From Dethiosulfovibrio russensis (GTDB lineage Bacteria; Synergistota; Synergistia; Synergistales; Dethiosulfovibrionaceae), in the NCBI RefSeq assembly GCF_021568855.1, contig NZ_JAKGUG010000001.1, positions 62,001-126,000 of the forward strand: a stretch of DNA of 64,000 bases, in the 5' to 3' direction. How positions within the stretch are numbered: position 1 is the first letter of the stretch; every line of letters starts with the position of its first letter. The notes under the pieces were generated by a model, which saw only the letters and a list, made by a program, of their open reading frames with translations, did not search any database and was not told where the DNA came from. The position numbers and the translations under genes are program-made. Positions 33,811 to 42,039 of the stretch are shown piece by piece.

Positions 33811-34782
33811 ATGTTCAGTTCGCCTTTATGGAATCCTCTGAAAGGATCGGGGGTGATCTTCGATTGGGACGGTGTTTTGGCGGAGACCCGATTGGATTTC
33901 TCCGGTATCAGAGAAAGATATTTTGGCGGTAAAAGAGCTGCCATACTCGAGGAAATGAGTCTCATGGACGAGGAAAAAAGGAGGGCTCTTTCCGAAGAGA
34001 TCAGGGCTATAGAGCTCGCCGGAGCGGAAAAGGCAGTTCCGGTTCCGGGATCTAGGGAAGTGGTCGATCTTGTATCGAAGGCAGGAATACCTTGGGCGGT
34101 AGTCTCTCGGAATTGCCCGGAATCGATAGAACTTGCGGCCCGTACCATAGGTTTTAAACTTCCTGTGCATACCTTTCATAGAGAGAGTGGCCCGATAAAG
34201 CCTTCGCCAGAAGCCCTTTGGATGGCTGCCGAGGCTATCGGATCCGCCTCCTCGGGATGTACCGTCGTGGGGGATTTTGTGTACGATCTTTTGGGAGCGA
34301 GGAGGGCCGGGATGAGGGCGGTCCTGGTAGAAAGGTCCTCTGTGGACTGGGGGCATTGGGCCGACGTCTTCTATCCCCGTATGACCGATTTTCTATCGGC
34401 ATTGATAAACGAAGATCCGATAGTTCCCTGGGAATACCATGGTCTAGTCTCAGAAAGGGGGCTGTCGTGGTTGACGTCGGCCTGGAATGTCTCGATTGCC
34501 CTACCTGAATTATGGGACGAGGCGATCCTAAATAGTCTGATGAGCCTGGCCGAGTTGGGAGTAGGACGTTTTACGGTAAAAGCCGGGACCTTGACTTTCG
34601 ATGAGTGGAGGGGGCTGTCATGGCTTTCGCCGAAAGATCTGGAGCGTCCGAAAGCCTTCGTGCTTGCAAGAGCCCTTAAAAAACGATACCCGAAGGTTGT
34701 CGTGGAGGAATGCGAAGAAGGTCTCCCATTAGCCTCCCTGGGAGGCGATCTTGTTAACGGTTTGGAGAGACATCTCAGTTGA
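33811..34782 (+). CDS. HAD-superfamily hydrolase with C-terminal extension
   Basis: A 323-residue protein. Residues 1-200 have the haloacid-dehalogenase fold: GVIFDWDGVLAETRLDF (nucleophile Asp), VVSRNCPESIELA and PIKPSPEALWMAAEAIG with a late VVGDFVYDLLGARRAG acidic motif. These fit a phosphoglycolate-phosphatase-like enzyme. The last 110 residues are an extra domain I do not recognise. A GGGGAGG lies 8 bases before the ATG. It overlaps rarA by 4 bases. Confidence 0.82.
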   Translation: MFSSPLWNPLKGSGVIFDWDGVLAETRLDFSGIRERYFGGKRAAILEEMSLMDEEKRRALSEEIRAIELAGAEKAVPVPGSREVVDLVSKAGIPWAVVSRNCPESIELAARTIGFKLPVHTFHRESGPIKPSPEALWMAAEAIGSASSGCTVVGDFVYDLLGARRAGMRAVLVERSSVDWGHWADVFYPRMTDFLSALINEDPIVPWEYHGLVSERGLSWLTSAWNVSIALPELWDEAILNSLMSLAELGVGRFTVKAGTLTFDEWRGLSWLSPKDLERPKAFVLARALKKRYPKVVVEECEEGLPLASLGGDLVNGLERHLS

Positions 34783-36050
34783 CTCAATGGGAGACCCCTC
34801 TGGCGGAGAGGATGCGACCGTCATCCTTAGATCAATATATCGGACATCTCGACGTAATGGGACCCTCCGGCTCCCTCAGAGTCTTGCTCGATAAAGGCGT
34901 GGTCCCTTCCTGTATATTATACGGGCCTCCTGGAGTCGGTAAAACCGCGTTGGTGCGTCTGATGGCCTCGGTTACCGATAGAGAGCTTTTCGAGATAAAC
35001 GCTGTCTCCGCAAAGGTGTCTCAGTTGAGGGATCTTATAGAGAAGGCCGCCCGTTTTAAGGCTCTTTCCGGTCGTTCCGCCGTGGCCTTCGTCGATGAGA
35101 TATACCATTTCAATAAAGGACAACAGAACGCTCTTTTGCCTTCGGTGGAGAAGGGCGATGTCGTTTTGGTCGGGACTACAACGGAGAATCCCTGGTTCGA
35201 GATCAATAAAACCCTTCTGTCCAGATTGTTGGTCTTTTCCTTGGAACCTCTAGAGAGGGACGATTTGGTCAGGATAATGGATAATGCTCTTTCCGATAAG
35301 GAAAAAGGGTTGGGAAAACTCGGCATGAAATGGGAAGACGGCGTTTTGGAGGAGCTTGCCTCGAGTGCATCCGGAGATGCCAGGCAGGCCTTGACCAGGT
35401 TGGAATATCTTGTAAGGGTTATTTCCGCATCCGGTGGATCCCTCCTCTCACAGGAGAGAGTCCGTAAAGAGCTGCCAGCGGCGTTCGTTCGTCACGATAA
35501 AGACGGCGACGATCACTATGAGGTAATATCGGCTTTCATAAAGAGCATAAGGGGGTCCGACCCCGATGCGGCGGTATACTGGCTTGCCAGGCTACTAGAG
35601 GCAGGGGAGGATATCCGTTTCATCGCTAGAAGGATGGTGATATCCGCGGCGGAGGATATCGGTTTGGCCGATCCTATGGCGCTGATATTGGCCACTTCCG
35701 CTGCCAAGGCCTCGGACATGACCGGCATGCCCGAGGCTAGGATAATTCTATCGGAGGCCGCGATTTATCTGGCCGCGGCACCTAAAAGCAATCGAGCTTA
35801 CGATGCCGTAAATCAGGCTATCTCCTCCATCAGAAAGGGGGATATACAAAGGGTCCCCGATCACCTCATAAACGGTAATCCCGATTATCGATATCCTCAC
35901 GACGACCCCAGACACTGGGTTCCCCAGTCCTATCTGAGGGAGCCTCGCAGATTTTACCGACCTTCGGAAATGGGGTCCGAAGCGAGAATAGCTCAAAGAC
36001 TCAAAAGGTACTGGCGTAGGTTTAGGGATGGTCGGGACGAGGAAGTCTAG
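34779..36050 (+). CDS. rarA: Replication-associated recombination protein RarA (MgsA)
   Basis: A clamp-loader-like AAA+ ATPase of 423 residues acting at stalled replication forks. PLAERMRPSSLDQYIGHLD at the start, Walker A LYGPPGVGKTALVRLMA, Walker B AVAFVDEIYHFNKGQQNALL and VLVGTTTENPWFEIN are all clear. The end has GNPDYRYPHDDP...QSYLREPRRFYRP, typical of RarA. The start is a TTG overlapping the previous stop, with GGAGAGA 8 bases upstream. The last 29 bases overlap the convergent YdcF-like gene. Confidence 0.95.
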   Translation: MTQWETPLAERMRPSSLDQYIGHLDVMGPSGSLRVLLDKGVVPSCILYGPPGVGKTALVRLMASVTDRELFEINAVSAKVSQLRDLIEKAARFKALSGRSAVAFVDEIYHFNKGQQNALLPSVEKGDVVLVGTTTENPWFEINKTLLSRLLVFSLEPLERDDLVRIMDNALSDKEKGLGKLGMKWEDGVLEELASSASGDARQALTRLEYLVRVISASGGSLLSQERVRKELPAAFVRHDKDGDDHYEVISAFIKSIRGSDPDAAVYWLARLLEAGEDIRFIARRMVISAAEDIGLADPMALILATSAAKASDMTGMPEARIILSEAAIYLAAAPKSNRAYDAVNQAISSIRKGDIQRVPDHLINGNPDYRYPHDDPRHWVPQSYLREPRRFYRPSEMGSEARIAQRLKRYWRRFRDGRDEEV

Positions 36051-36813
36051 ACTCCAGTATTCGGTAGACCGTGAGCCCGACTATCTCTCTCCATGCCAGA
36101 GTGGAGTCTCTTAATGCTCCGGCCGTGGGTATCCATTTTAGTGGATCTGAATTCATGTCGTCTGCCAAGGACCCTATCGCATACGGGTAGACTTCAATAT
36201 CTGGCATTGCCTTTTTTGCCATCCATAGAGATCTTTTCATGTGGAAGGAGTTTGTAACCAGTACGATCCGATCGACTCCTTTGTGTCTCAATATCGAGGC
36301 GGAATATGTCATGTTTTCCCATGTGGTTCTTGAGTTTTCCTCCAGCATTATCTCGCCCTTATAGCCCCATCTTCTGATAGAACGTTCCATGGAACGTGCT
36401 ATGGATTCGCCTCTGTCGTAGCTTAATCCTCCGGAGAGAAGTATAGGATATCCTTTTTGTCTTGCGAGCGAAGCTCCCTCTATCAGGCGCTGGGTCGTAA
36501 AAGGTCCCGGTTCGGATTCTCCGGAATTTTTTCTGGTGAAGCCTCCACTGAGTATCATGACCACCGGTGTAGATCCCTTCTGTGGAAGCTCTTTTCTCTC
36601 GATCTCTACCTGTCTCAACAACAGGTGACTGGTTACAGGTAAGGACAGGGACAACAAAACCACGACGCTTAAGATTATAATGGACGGGCCAAAGAACAAA
36701 AGGGGCCTTCTTCTACGGTGGTGAATCGTAAAGAAGGTCCCTACGAGTATCGCAAGGGATAAAAATACCAAAGGGGTAGTTGTGGCCCCCAGCAGTTTAT
36801 AGACGAAGAACAT
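36022..36813 (-). CDS. YdcF/ElyC-like DUF218 membrane protein
   Basis: A 263-residue protein with two N-terminal membrane helices (residues about 9-60) and a DUF218 domain. The domain contains VVMILSGGFTRKNSGE, a GYPILLSGG segment, LEENSRTTWENMTYSASIL and IVLVTNSFHMKRSLWMAKKA. Members include YdcF, ElyC and SanA, linked to envelope integrity and vancomycin tolerance in Gram-negatives. It lies 4 bases downstream of gntR on the same strand. Confidence 0.88.
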   Translation of the reverse strand: MFFVYKLLGATTTPLVFLSLAILVGTFFTIHHRRRRPLLFFGPSIIILSVVVLLSLSLPVTSHLLLRQVEIERKELPQKGSTPVVMILSGGFTRKNSGESEPGPFTTQRLIEGASLARQKGYPILLSGGLSYDRGESIARSMERSIRRWGYKGEIMLEENSRTTWENMTYSASILRHKGVDRIVLVTNSFHMKRSLWMAKKAMPDIEVYPYAIGSLADDMNSDPLKWIPTAGALRDSTLAWREIVGLTVYRILESRLPRPDHP

Positions 36814-36817
36814 GATT

Positions 36818-37498
36818 TTAAGAACGTATAGCTCCTGGATGGTTCTGGAGGTACTCTTCGACTCCGCTTCTGGTTAGGTTTATATGCTCTTTCATCTCTT
36901 CTCTTGCTTTTACTCCGTCTTTTGCTAATATCGCATCGATGATGGCGATATGACCCTCCGATAGGGCTTTCAGATAGTTTCTTTCCGCCAGAGAGTAGGG
37001 ACGATAGAGATTTATCATGTCCAGAATATCCAACAGGACTCCCTTGAGGAAGCGATTTCCAGAGGCCTCATAGAGAAAATTATGAAATTTTCTGTCCTGT
37101 ATGAGGTATTCTTTTGGGTCCGTGTCGTTGTCCATGTTGAAAAATATATCCCTAAATTTTTCCAGGTCCTTTTTGGGAGGCGACTGGGCTATCAAAGTGA
37201 CGGCAAACATCTCTAGATTTGCCCTCAGTTCGTATAGTGCCGATGCGTCTTCCAGGGTGGGAACGGTTACGAAAGCCCCTTTTCTGGGAGTCAGTGAGAC
37301 CAGTCCGGTTTTTGCCAACTGACGAATAGCCTCTCTGACCGGGGTTCTTGATACCGCCATCTTGTTTGCAAGTTCTACCTCTGAGAGTTTTTCTCCCGGT
37401 TTTATGATGCCTTCCACTATGGCTTCTTTTATCTTTTCATACACGATCTGTCTTAGATCAACGTTTTTGGCCGGGAACAACGGATTCTCCCTGGTCAT
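36818..37498 (-). CDS. GntR-family regulator, FadR subfamily
   Basis: A 226-residue regulator. The N-terminal winged helix (DLRQIVYEKIKEAIVEGIIK, KLSEVELANKMAVSRTPVRE) is followed by an FCD effector domain with FHNFLYEASGNRFLKGV. The start at 37498 has GGGGAGGAG 5 bases upstream. An in-frame ATG at 37534 overlaps the TATAAT (37533-37538) that probably forms the promoter, so it cannot be the start. Targets are unknown; the neighbouring TAXI-GltS pair and adenosyltransferase are candidates. Confidence 0.88.
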   Translation of the reverse strand: MTRENPLFPAKNVDLRQIVYEKIKEAIVEGIIKPGEKLSEVELANKMAVSRTPVREAIRQLAKTGLVSLTPRKGAFVTVPTLEDASALYELRANLEMFAVTLIAQSPPKKDLEKFRDIFFNMDNDTDPKEYLIQDRKFHNFLYEASGNRFLKGVLLDILDMINLYRPYSLAERNYLKALSEGHIAIIDAILAKDGVKAREEMKEHINLTRSGVEEYLQNHPGAIRS

Positions 37499-37532
37499 GA
37501 ACACTCCTCCCCAGATATCAGATGCGGTGTTC

Positions 37533-37538
37533 ATTATA
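37533..37538 (-). promoter_or_regulatory. -10 box of gntR
   Basis: TATAAT on the minus strand, 34 bases before the chosen gntR start at 37498. The -35 region is A/T-rich without a clear TTGACA. Confidence 0.45.
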
Positions 37539-37564
37539 CAAAAAACAGAAAAAAAGGGAAAGTC

Positions 37565-38086
37565 TTATTTTCCTTCTACGGGGAAGAACTCTTTTTGATA
37601 CCACAGTATGAGGGCATATATGGCGTCGGAAAGCCTGTTTATGTAGGCGAATATATCCAAAGGCAGCGTGCCGGAACGGATCATCTTTACCGCTTGACGT
37701 TCAGCCCTTCTCGCTATGGTTCGAGCCATATGGAGTGTCGCACATACAGAGCATTCTCCCGGTCTTATAAACTGAAATTCCCCTTCGGTAAACATCGAGG
37801 AGACTTCTTTGATCATATCCTCCATCCAGTCGGTCCTGGGAGGTTCCATCCCCTCGCATAGGGCCATACATCCCATAAGGGTGTAAAGCTCGTCCTCCAA
37901 TCGTTTTAAGTTCTCGTTTATGGGTTCAAAGGAGCACATAGACCTGGCTAGGCCTATGGATGCCTGACATTCATCGATGGTTCCGTAGGCCTCAACCCTG
38001 GGGTCGTCCTTAGGGACCCTCTCTCCGTTGCAGAGGCTGGTATTGCCCTTGTCGCCACCTTTAGTGGTTATGGTCATCTTGTACAT
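37565..38086 (-). CDS. PduO-type corrinoid adenosyltransferase, single domain
   Basis: A 173-residue ATP:cob(I)alamin adenosyltransferase of the PduO/MMAB type. ITTKGGDKGNTSLCNGERVP is the ATP site. AYGTIDECQASIGLARSM, FIRPGECSVCATLHMARTIAR and INRLSDAIYAL follow. It lacks the second domain of the pduO product at 7602-8570. Having two such enzymes suggests one for general cobalamin use and one within the microcompartment. Confidence 0.93.
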   Translation of the reverse strand: MYKMTITTKGGDKGNTSLCNGERVPKDDPRVEAYGTIDECQASIGLARSMCSFEPINENLKRLEDELYTLMGCMALCEGMEPPRTDWMEDMIKEVSSMFTEGEFQFIRPGECSVCATLHMARTIARRAERQAVKMIRSGTLPLDIFAYINRLSDAIYALILWYQKEFFPVEGK

Positions 38087-38144
38087 AAGACAAGCCCACC
38101 TTTCTTTTATGATACCAACTGTTATAGCAGAAAAATAGATAGAA

Positions 38145-38213
38145 CGAAACCTAGGAGGTTTCGAAATGGCTGGGTTTTCTATTCTTATTCGTTATGCCGA
38201 AGAATCAAAATAG
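38145..38213 (+). other. Hairpin with embedded ribosome site and 15-codon ORF
   Basis: The 231-base gap between the adenosyltransferase and the TAXI gene contains CGAAACC / GGTTTCG (38145-38151 with 38157-38163). The loop and right arm hold AGGAGG (38153-38158). An ATG at 38166 follows 7 bases later and opens a 15-codon frame ending TAG (38211-38213), MAGFSILIRYAEESK. The SD is thus within a hairpin. It may be a leader peptide, a translational switch or chance. Confidence 0.35.
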
Positions 38214-38317
38214 TAGAATATGCCATAATATCTCTGTCAGCATAAGATCGATGATAAAATATCGAATAGTACTTTATTTCATCTATCGTCACATTTTATA
38301 TTTAAGGGGGACTTTTT

Positions 38318-39268
38318 ATGGGTAGAAGAAGAGGTCTGTTGTGTTTGTTTCTCGTCTCTGTTGCTTTAGGAACGGCGGCGGTTGCATTCGCTTTTCAGCC
38401 GGTCTATGTAATGGCCAGCGGTAACATGGGTGGAACCTATTACAGTTTAGGAGGGATTCTCGCCGAGACCGTGAACGAGAAGCTTCCTGGTGTCAGGTTG
38501 GCGGTACTACCCTCCGGCGGATCTGCGGAAAACGTCGATCTTATGGAAAAGGGATTGGCCCAATTCGCCTTGATCGATAGCTTTGCCGTTATGGCCTATC
38601 AGGGGCGTGATCTCTACTACGAGGCTCCGCAGACCTACCTCAGAGGCGTCGTGCCGCTTTATCCGGAGGTTGCCAGGATCTTGGTCCCGGAGGATTCCGA
38701 CGTCGTGACCCTGTCCGATCTGGCGGGTAAAAAGGTGGTCTTGGGCAAGAAGGGCTCAGGGGTCCTCATTACAGCTCAGCAGATTTTGATGGCCTCCGGC
38801 TTGCGTCAAGATCAGTTGGAGCCAGCCTACCTGGGGATGGGAGAAGGGCTTTTGGCATTGCAGGAAGGTTCGGTGGATGCGGTGATTTTCGTCGGTCCTC
38901 TCGGTGGAGGATCTGCCATGGAGCAGGAAACCTTGAAAGACGCCAGAATAATAGGTCTCGACGATAAGACGAGAAAAAAACTCATGGATGCCGCCCCTTA
39001 CTGGAAGGAATTCGTCGTCCCTGCCGGGACTTTTGATGGTCAAGCCGAGGATATCAAGACGGTAGGTGCCTGGACTGTCCTCTGTTGCAGGGAGGATCTA
39101 GACGATGATCTAATAAGCAGGGTAGCCGAGACAGTGTACGACAATGCCGAGGATATCTCTTCGTATATTCCTGGCTCGGTCAAACTTAGCCCCGATAACG
39201 TCGACGAGGTCCTAATACCTCTCCACGATGGAGCGAAAAAATTCTTCGACGGGAAGGGCGCTCTGTAA
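38318..39268 (+). CDS. TAXI-family periplasmic solute-binding protein
   Basis: A 316-residue exported binding protein. Residues 1-28 are a signal peptide (GLLCLFLVSVALGTAAVAFA). VYVMASGNMGGTYYSLGGIL and VLPSGGSAENVDLMEKGLAQ are signatures of TAXI (TRAP-associated extracytoplasmic immunogenic) proteins, which bind glutamate-like or other carboxylates. AGGGGG lies upstream of the ATG. No TRAP membrane gene follows; a GltS-type symporter starts 1 base after its stop. Confidence 0.9.
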   Translation: MGRRRGLLCLFLVSVALGTAAVAFAFQPVYVMASGNMGGTYYSLGGILAETVNEKLPGVRLAVLPSGGSAENVDLMEKGLAQFALIDSFAVMAYQGRDLYYEAPQTYLRGVVPLYPEVARILVPEDSDVVTLSDLAGKKVVLGKKGSGVLITAQQILMASGLRQDQLEPAYLGMGEGLLALQEGSVDAVIFVGPLGGGSAMEQETLKDARIIGLDDKTRKKLMDAAPYWKEFVVPAGTFDGQAEDIKTVGAWTVLCCREDLDDDLISRVAETVYDNAEDISSYIPGSVKLSPDNVDEVLIPLHDGAKKFFDGKGAL

Positions 39269-39269
39269 T

Positions 39270-40475
39270 ATGACTTTAGAGTTGGATCTTATCGGGACAG
39301 TTGCGGTGGCTTCCATCGTGCTGTGGTGCGGCCTGTTTCTGCGTAGAAAAATAGACGTTCTTAGAGAATACAATATTCCAGCTCCTGTTATAGGAGGCAT
39401 AATATTTGCTTTGCTTCGTTGGGGCCTGATGGGGAAGATAGATTTTTCCTTCGATATGACACTTCAGTCTCCTCTCATGATAGCTTTCTTTACTACGGTG
39501 GGGCTAGGAGCCAGTCTTAAGCTCCTCAAGAAGGGGGGCCCACAGGTACTTCTCTTTTTAGGATTGGCCTCGGTTCTCGTCTTCTGTCAAAATCTGGTGG
39601 CGGTCGTAATCTCGAAGTTTACCGGACTTCATCCGTTGCTGGGGTTATTGGCAGGTTCTGTCACCATGTCGGGTGGTCATGGAACCGGTGCTACTTTCGC
39701 TAAGACCTTTACCACCCAATATGGTTTGGTCGGTGCTATGGAGCTCGCCATGGCAGCTGCGACCTTCGGCTTGGTCGTGGGATCGATAATCGGTGGTCCG
39801 GTAGCCAGAAGATTGATAAGAAAATACGACCTTAAGCCTCATATGGACGACGAAAGCGACGGTGTTCATGGGGAGAGCGGACCTCTTGATTCCAGCGGGG
39901 ATCATAGTGGGGTTACGGTTAACGACGTATTGCTTACCATCCTTCAGATATCGGTGGCTATGTACCTTGGTTCTCTGGCTTATGCCAGGTTGATGGGGAT
40001 GGGGGTAACCCTTCCGACCTATTTATGTGCTCTTTTTGTGGGTATAATAATTCGAAATGTATCCGATTTCTCGGGAACGTTCAAGGTTCACCTTAAGTGC
40101 GTCGATTACATAGGGGCAGTCGCCCTGTCGCTGTTTTTGGCCATGGCCTTGATGTCCCTAAAGCTGTGGCAGCTTATGGACTTGGCCGGTCCTATGGTGG
40201 CTATTCTGCTGGGAGAGATGCTCCTTATGGCCTCTTTCTCGTACTTCATTACATTTCGCCTCATGGGCAAGGATTTTGAAGCGGCCATCATGGCCGGTGG
40301 ACACTGTGGTTTTGGGATGGGGGCCACTCCCAATGCCGTAGCCAACATGGAAGCGCTTTGCTCAAACTACGGTCCCGCCCCGAGGGCTTTCTTCGTGATA
40401 CCGATAGTCGGAGCGTTTTTTATCGATATAGTAAATGCCTTCGTGATCCAGGGTTTTGCCATCTTTCTATCTTAA
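39270..40475 (+). CDS. gltS: Sodium/glutamate symporter family (GltS-like)
   Basis: A 401-residue inner-membrane transporter with about ten hydrophobic helices. VIGGIIFALLRWG, GGHGTGATFAKTF and the repeated GGHCGFGMGATPNAVANM match the GltS/ESS family, whose two inverted repeats carry these glycine-rich hairpins. The ATG at 39270 is preceded by GGGAAGGG at 11 bases. The upstream in-frame start at 39228 lies in the TAXI gene. Coupling to a TAXI binding protein is not the classic GltS arrangement. Confidence 0.9.
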   Translation: MTLELDLIGTVAVASIVLWCGLFLRRKIDVLREYNIPAPVIGGIIFALLRWGLMGKIDFSFDMTLQSPLMIAFFTTVGLGASLKLLKKGGPQVLLFLGLASVLVFCQNLVAVVISKFTGLHPLLGLLAGSVTMSGGHGTGATFAKTFTTQYGLVGAMELAMAAATFGLVVGSIIGGPVARRLIRKYDLKPHMDDESDGVHGESGPLDSSGDHSGVTVNDVLLTILQISVAMYLGSLAYARLMGMGVTLPTYLCALFVGIIIRNVSDFSGTFKVHLKCVDYIGAVALSLFLAMALMSLKLWQLMDLAGPMVAILLGEMLLMASFSYFITFRLMGKDFEAAIMAGGHCGFGMGATPNAVANMEALCSNYGPAPRAFFVIPIVGAFFIDIVNAFVIQGFAIFLS

Positions 40476-40542
40476 CTTTTGAGGGTAAGCCCTCTTGGGG
40501 CTGGACAGATTAGCAGTTCTGTGGTAAAAAATAAGCCTGCGT

Positions 40543-40628
40543 GCCGGAGTGGCGGAATGGTAGACGCAGCGGACTCAAAATCCGCCGGGGGCAACCCTGT
40601 GGGAGTTCGAGTCTCCCCTCCGGCACCA
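40543..40628 (+). tRNA. tRNA-Leu (anticodon CAA)
   Basis: An 86-base tRNA with acceptor stem GCCGGAG / CTCCGGC and an encoded CCA. The anticodon stem GCGGA / TCCGC encloses the loop CTCAAAA (anticodon CAA, codon UUG). A long variable arm follows (CGGGGGCAACCCTGTG), and the T arm contains GTTCGAG. It marks the left edge of a mosaic foreign region, a position often used as an integration site. Confidence 0.95.
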
Positions 40629-40781
40629 ATTACAGCCATACCAAGGCTTCACAGCTATGTGGGAGTTATCTGTAAAAACTATACACAACGGATTGAAAGT
40701 TATTTGTGTATGGTCACAGAATGAAACATCGAAATAGGGCGTGACATACCGTCGGTTTTTATCGACAAAAAGTCCAACATA

Positions 40782-40827
40782 AGCCCCATCTTAACCCTGT
40801 CGCCACAGGGTTAAGGTGGGGCTTTTG
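40782..40827 (+). terminator. Strong terminator after tRNA-Leu
   Basis: A 19-bp stem (AGCCCCATCTTAACCCTGT with its complement, one G-T pair) around a four-base loop, followed by TTTT. The 150 bases between the tRNA and this hairpin hold no gene I can support. Confidence 0.85.
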
Positions 40828-41223
40828 TCGTACCCTCATTGTAACTATTTTTTCCCTCCTCACCGCATCACATGGAAGGGCGACGACGGAATCACGAGAT
40901 CCCCTTTTCGAGAGGATAAGAACCCTTCGTTTTCCGTGAGTCTTGAAGGCCGTTGTTTCAATGACTTCGCCACCGGTGATAAAGGCACTCTTTCGGAACT
41001 GGCAGAACGCCTTGGAGAGAATCCCCCGCCGTGGGACGGACCAGGGATAAGGGCCCTGGGCATATCCGGCAGGACGAAAAAGGCCGATAGGCCTCGGATA
41101 CTCGATGCGGTGAGATCCGGAGAGACCAAGGTACTGGTGGCGGTGAACGTGGCGGATGAAGGACTATACCTCCCGGAGCTGTTGGCGTATGGCGGCGGCT
41201 GTGTGAAGGGGCGCAGAGGCCGT
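40816..41223 (+). pseudogene. Phage primase/helicase remnant
   Basis: A frame without a supported start. The first part (RSPFREDKNPSFSVS, CFNDFATGDKGTLSELAERL) looks like a CHC2-type phage primase N terminus without its zinc cysteines. From about residue 98 it becomes VRSGETKVLVAVNVADEGL, the C-terminal motif of a superfamily 2 helicase, then loses frame sense. Two unrelated domains are joined and both cut short, so I read it as deletion-fused debris of a phage replication module. Confidence 0.55.
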
Positions 41224-41224
41224 C

Positions 41225-41392
41225 ATGGCTGTAGTCGGCATAGATCCCGGTCTAAAAGGAGCAGTGGCCGTCCTTGGCGACCAGGTGGACGTTATCGATA
41301 TGCCTACACGAGGGAAGGATATAGATGGTTCCTCCCTTGCGGCCTACCTCTCCCGGGCGTCTCCTGGCCTGGCGATGGGTGTGAAGAGGTAG
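41225..41392 (+). pseudogene. Truncated RuvC-like resolvase fragment
   Basis: A 55-codon frame beginning MAVVGIDPGLKGAVAVLG, followed by VDVIDMPTRGKDIDG and an early stop. The start is the first strand and catalytic Asp region of phage RuvC-type Holliday-junction resolvases (usually about 150-180 residues). Two thirds are missing. Confidence 0.6.
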
Positions 41393-41447
41393 GCTGAGCC
41401 CTATTGAAATAGCGGAGGCCCGGAGTCCTGCGCACCAGGCCTCTCTA

Positions 41448-41723
41448 TCACTTTTTGTACACGTCTCCCCTGTGGCCTATGCGGACCACCAGGATAGTGA
41501 CTTTATTGTCTTCGTTCGAGCATATCAGACGGTAATCACCGACCCTGTAACGCCAAAAGGCTCCAAGAGGTCCCTTAAGAGGCTTGCCTGAGGTTCCGGG
41601 GTTGTCTTGTACGGCTATACGTTCCTCCATATAATCTACAATTCTCTTAGCTTCCTTCTTGTCGATACGCTTCAGGTCCTTTACTGCGGCAAGGTCGTAC
41701 TCAATTGTCCAGGCCAAGCTCAC
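41448..41723 (-). CDS. RelE-family toxin
   Basis: A 91-residue RelE/ParE-superfamily toxin, predicted to be a ribosome-dependent mRNA interferase. WTIEYDLAAVKDLKRIDKKE is the N-terminal helix pair; GAFWRYRVGDYRLICSNEDN and VVRIGHRGDVYKK are the core strands with the basic catalytic residues. It starts inside the antitoxin gene (23-base overlap), which is typical of cotranscribed toxin-antitoxin pairs. Confidence 0.9.
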   Translation of the reverse strand: MSLAWTIEYDLAAVKDLKRIDKKEAKRIVDYMEERIAVQDNPGTSGKPLKGPLGAFWRYRVGDYRLICSNEDNKVTILVVRIGHRGDVYKK

Positions 41724-41934
41724 GCCTCATTTCTTCTGAACTTAGCGGCTTAGCCCCTTTTTTCCTGCTTAGGGCCATAGCTTCGACCGCAAGGTAATAG
41801 TCCTCCATGTCGTCGAGGTTCTCCTCTATCAACTTTCGGACATAGAAGGCTTTGGTTCTCCCTGTCGCCTTGGAGAGACGGTCAAGTCTTTTCCCTGTCT
41901 CTTCATCGAGACGGATGGATAACGGTGTAGGCAT
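41701..41934 (-). CDS. Ribbon-helix-helix antitoxin (RelB-like)
   Basis: A 77-residue protein with PTPLSIRLDEETGKRLDRLS and TKAFYVRKLIEENLDD, a ribbon-helix-helix DNA-binding domain. A C-terminal antitoxin tail follows (EAMALSRKKGAKPLSSEEMR). It precedes and overlaps the RelE-like toxin gene and should autoregulate the pair. The 105 bases upstream of its start hold no clear palindromic operator. Confidence 0.88.
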   Translation of the reverse strand: MPTPLSIRLDEETGKRLDRLSKATGRTKAFYVRKLIEENLDDMEDYYLAVEAMALSRKKGAKPLSSEEMRRELGLDN

Positions 41935-42039
41935 GAAAGCAACCCCCTTTTCTTGTAGTCTATGTAGTTATCGTAGCACAGAGTCAAGAAAGGTCAAGAA
42001 GGCTTTTTTCGGCTTTTCGTGCCTGATAACGCTGGATAG

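Noticed and set aside
40629-40760. GTGGGAGTT after the tRNA as a possible attachment-site repeat of the tRNA T arm
   Set aside because: Only nine bases match (the GTGGGAGTT at 40599-40607 and 40659-40667) and the flanks differ, so it is likely chance.
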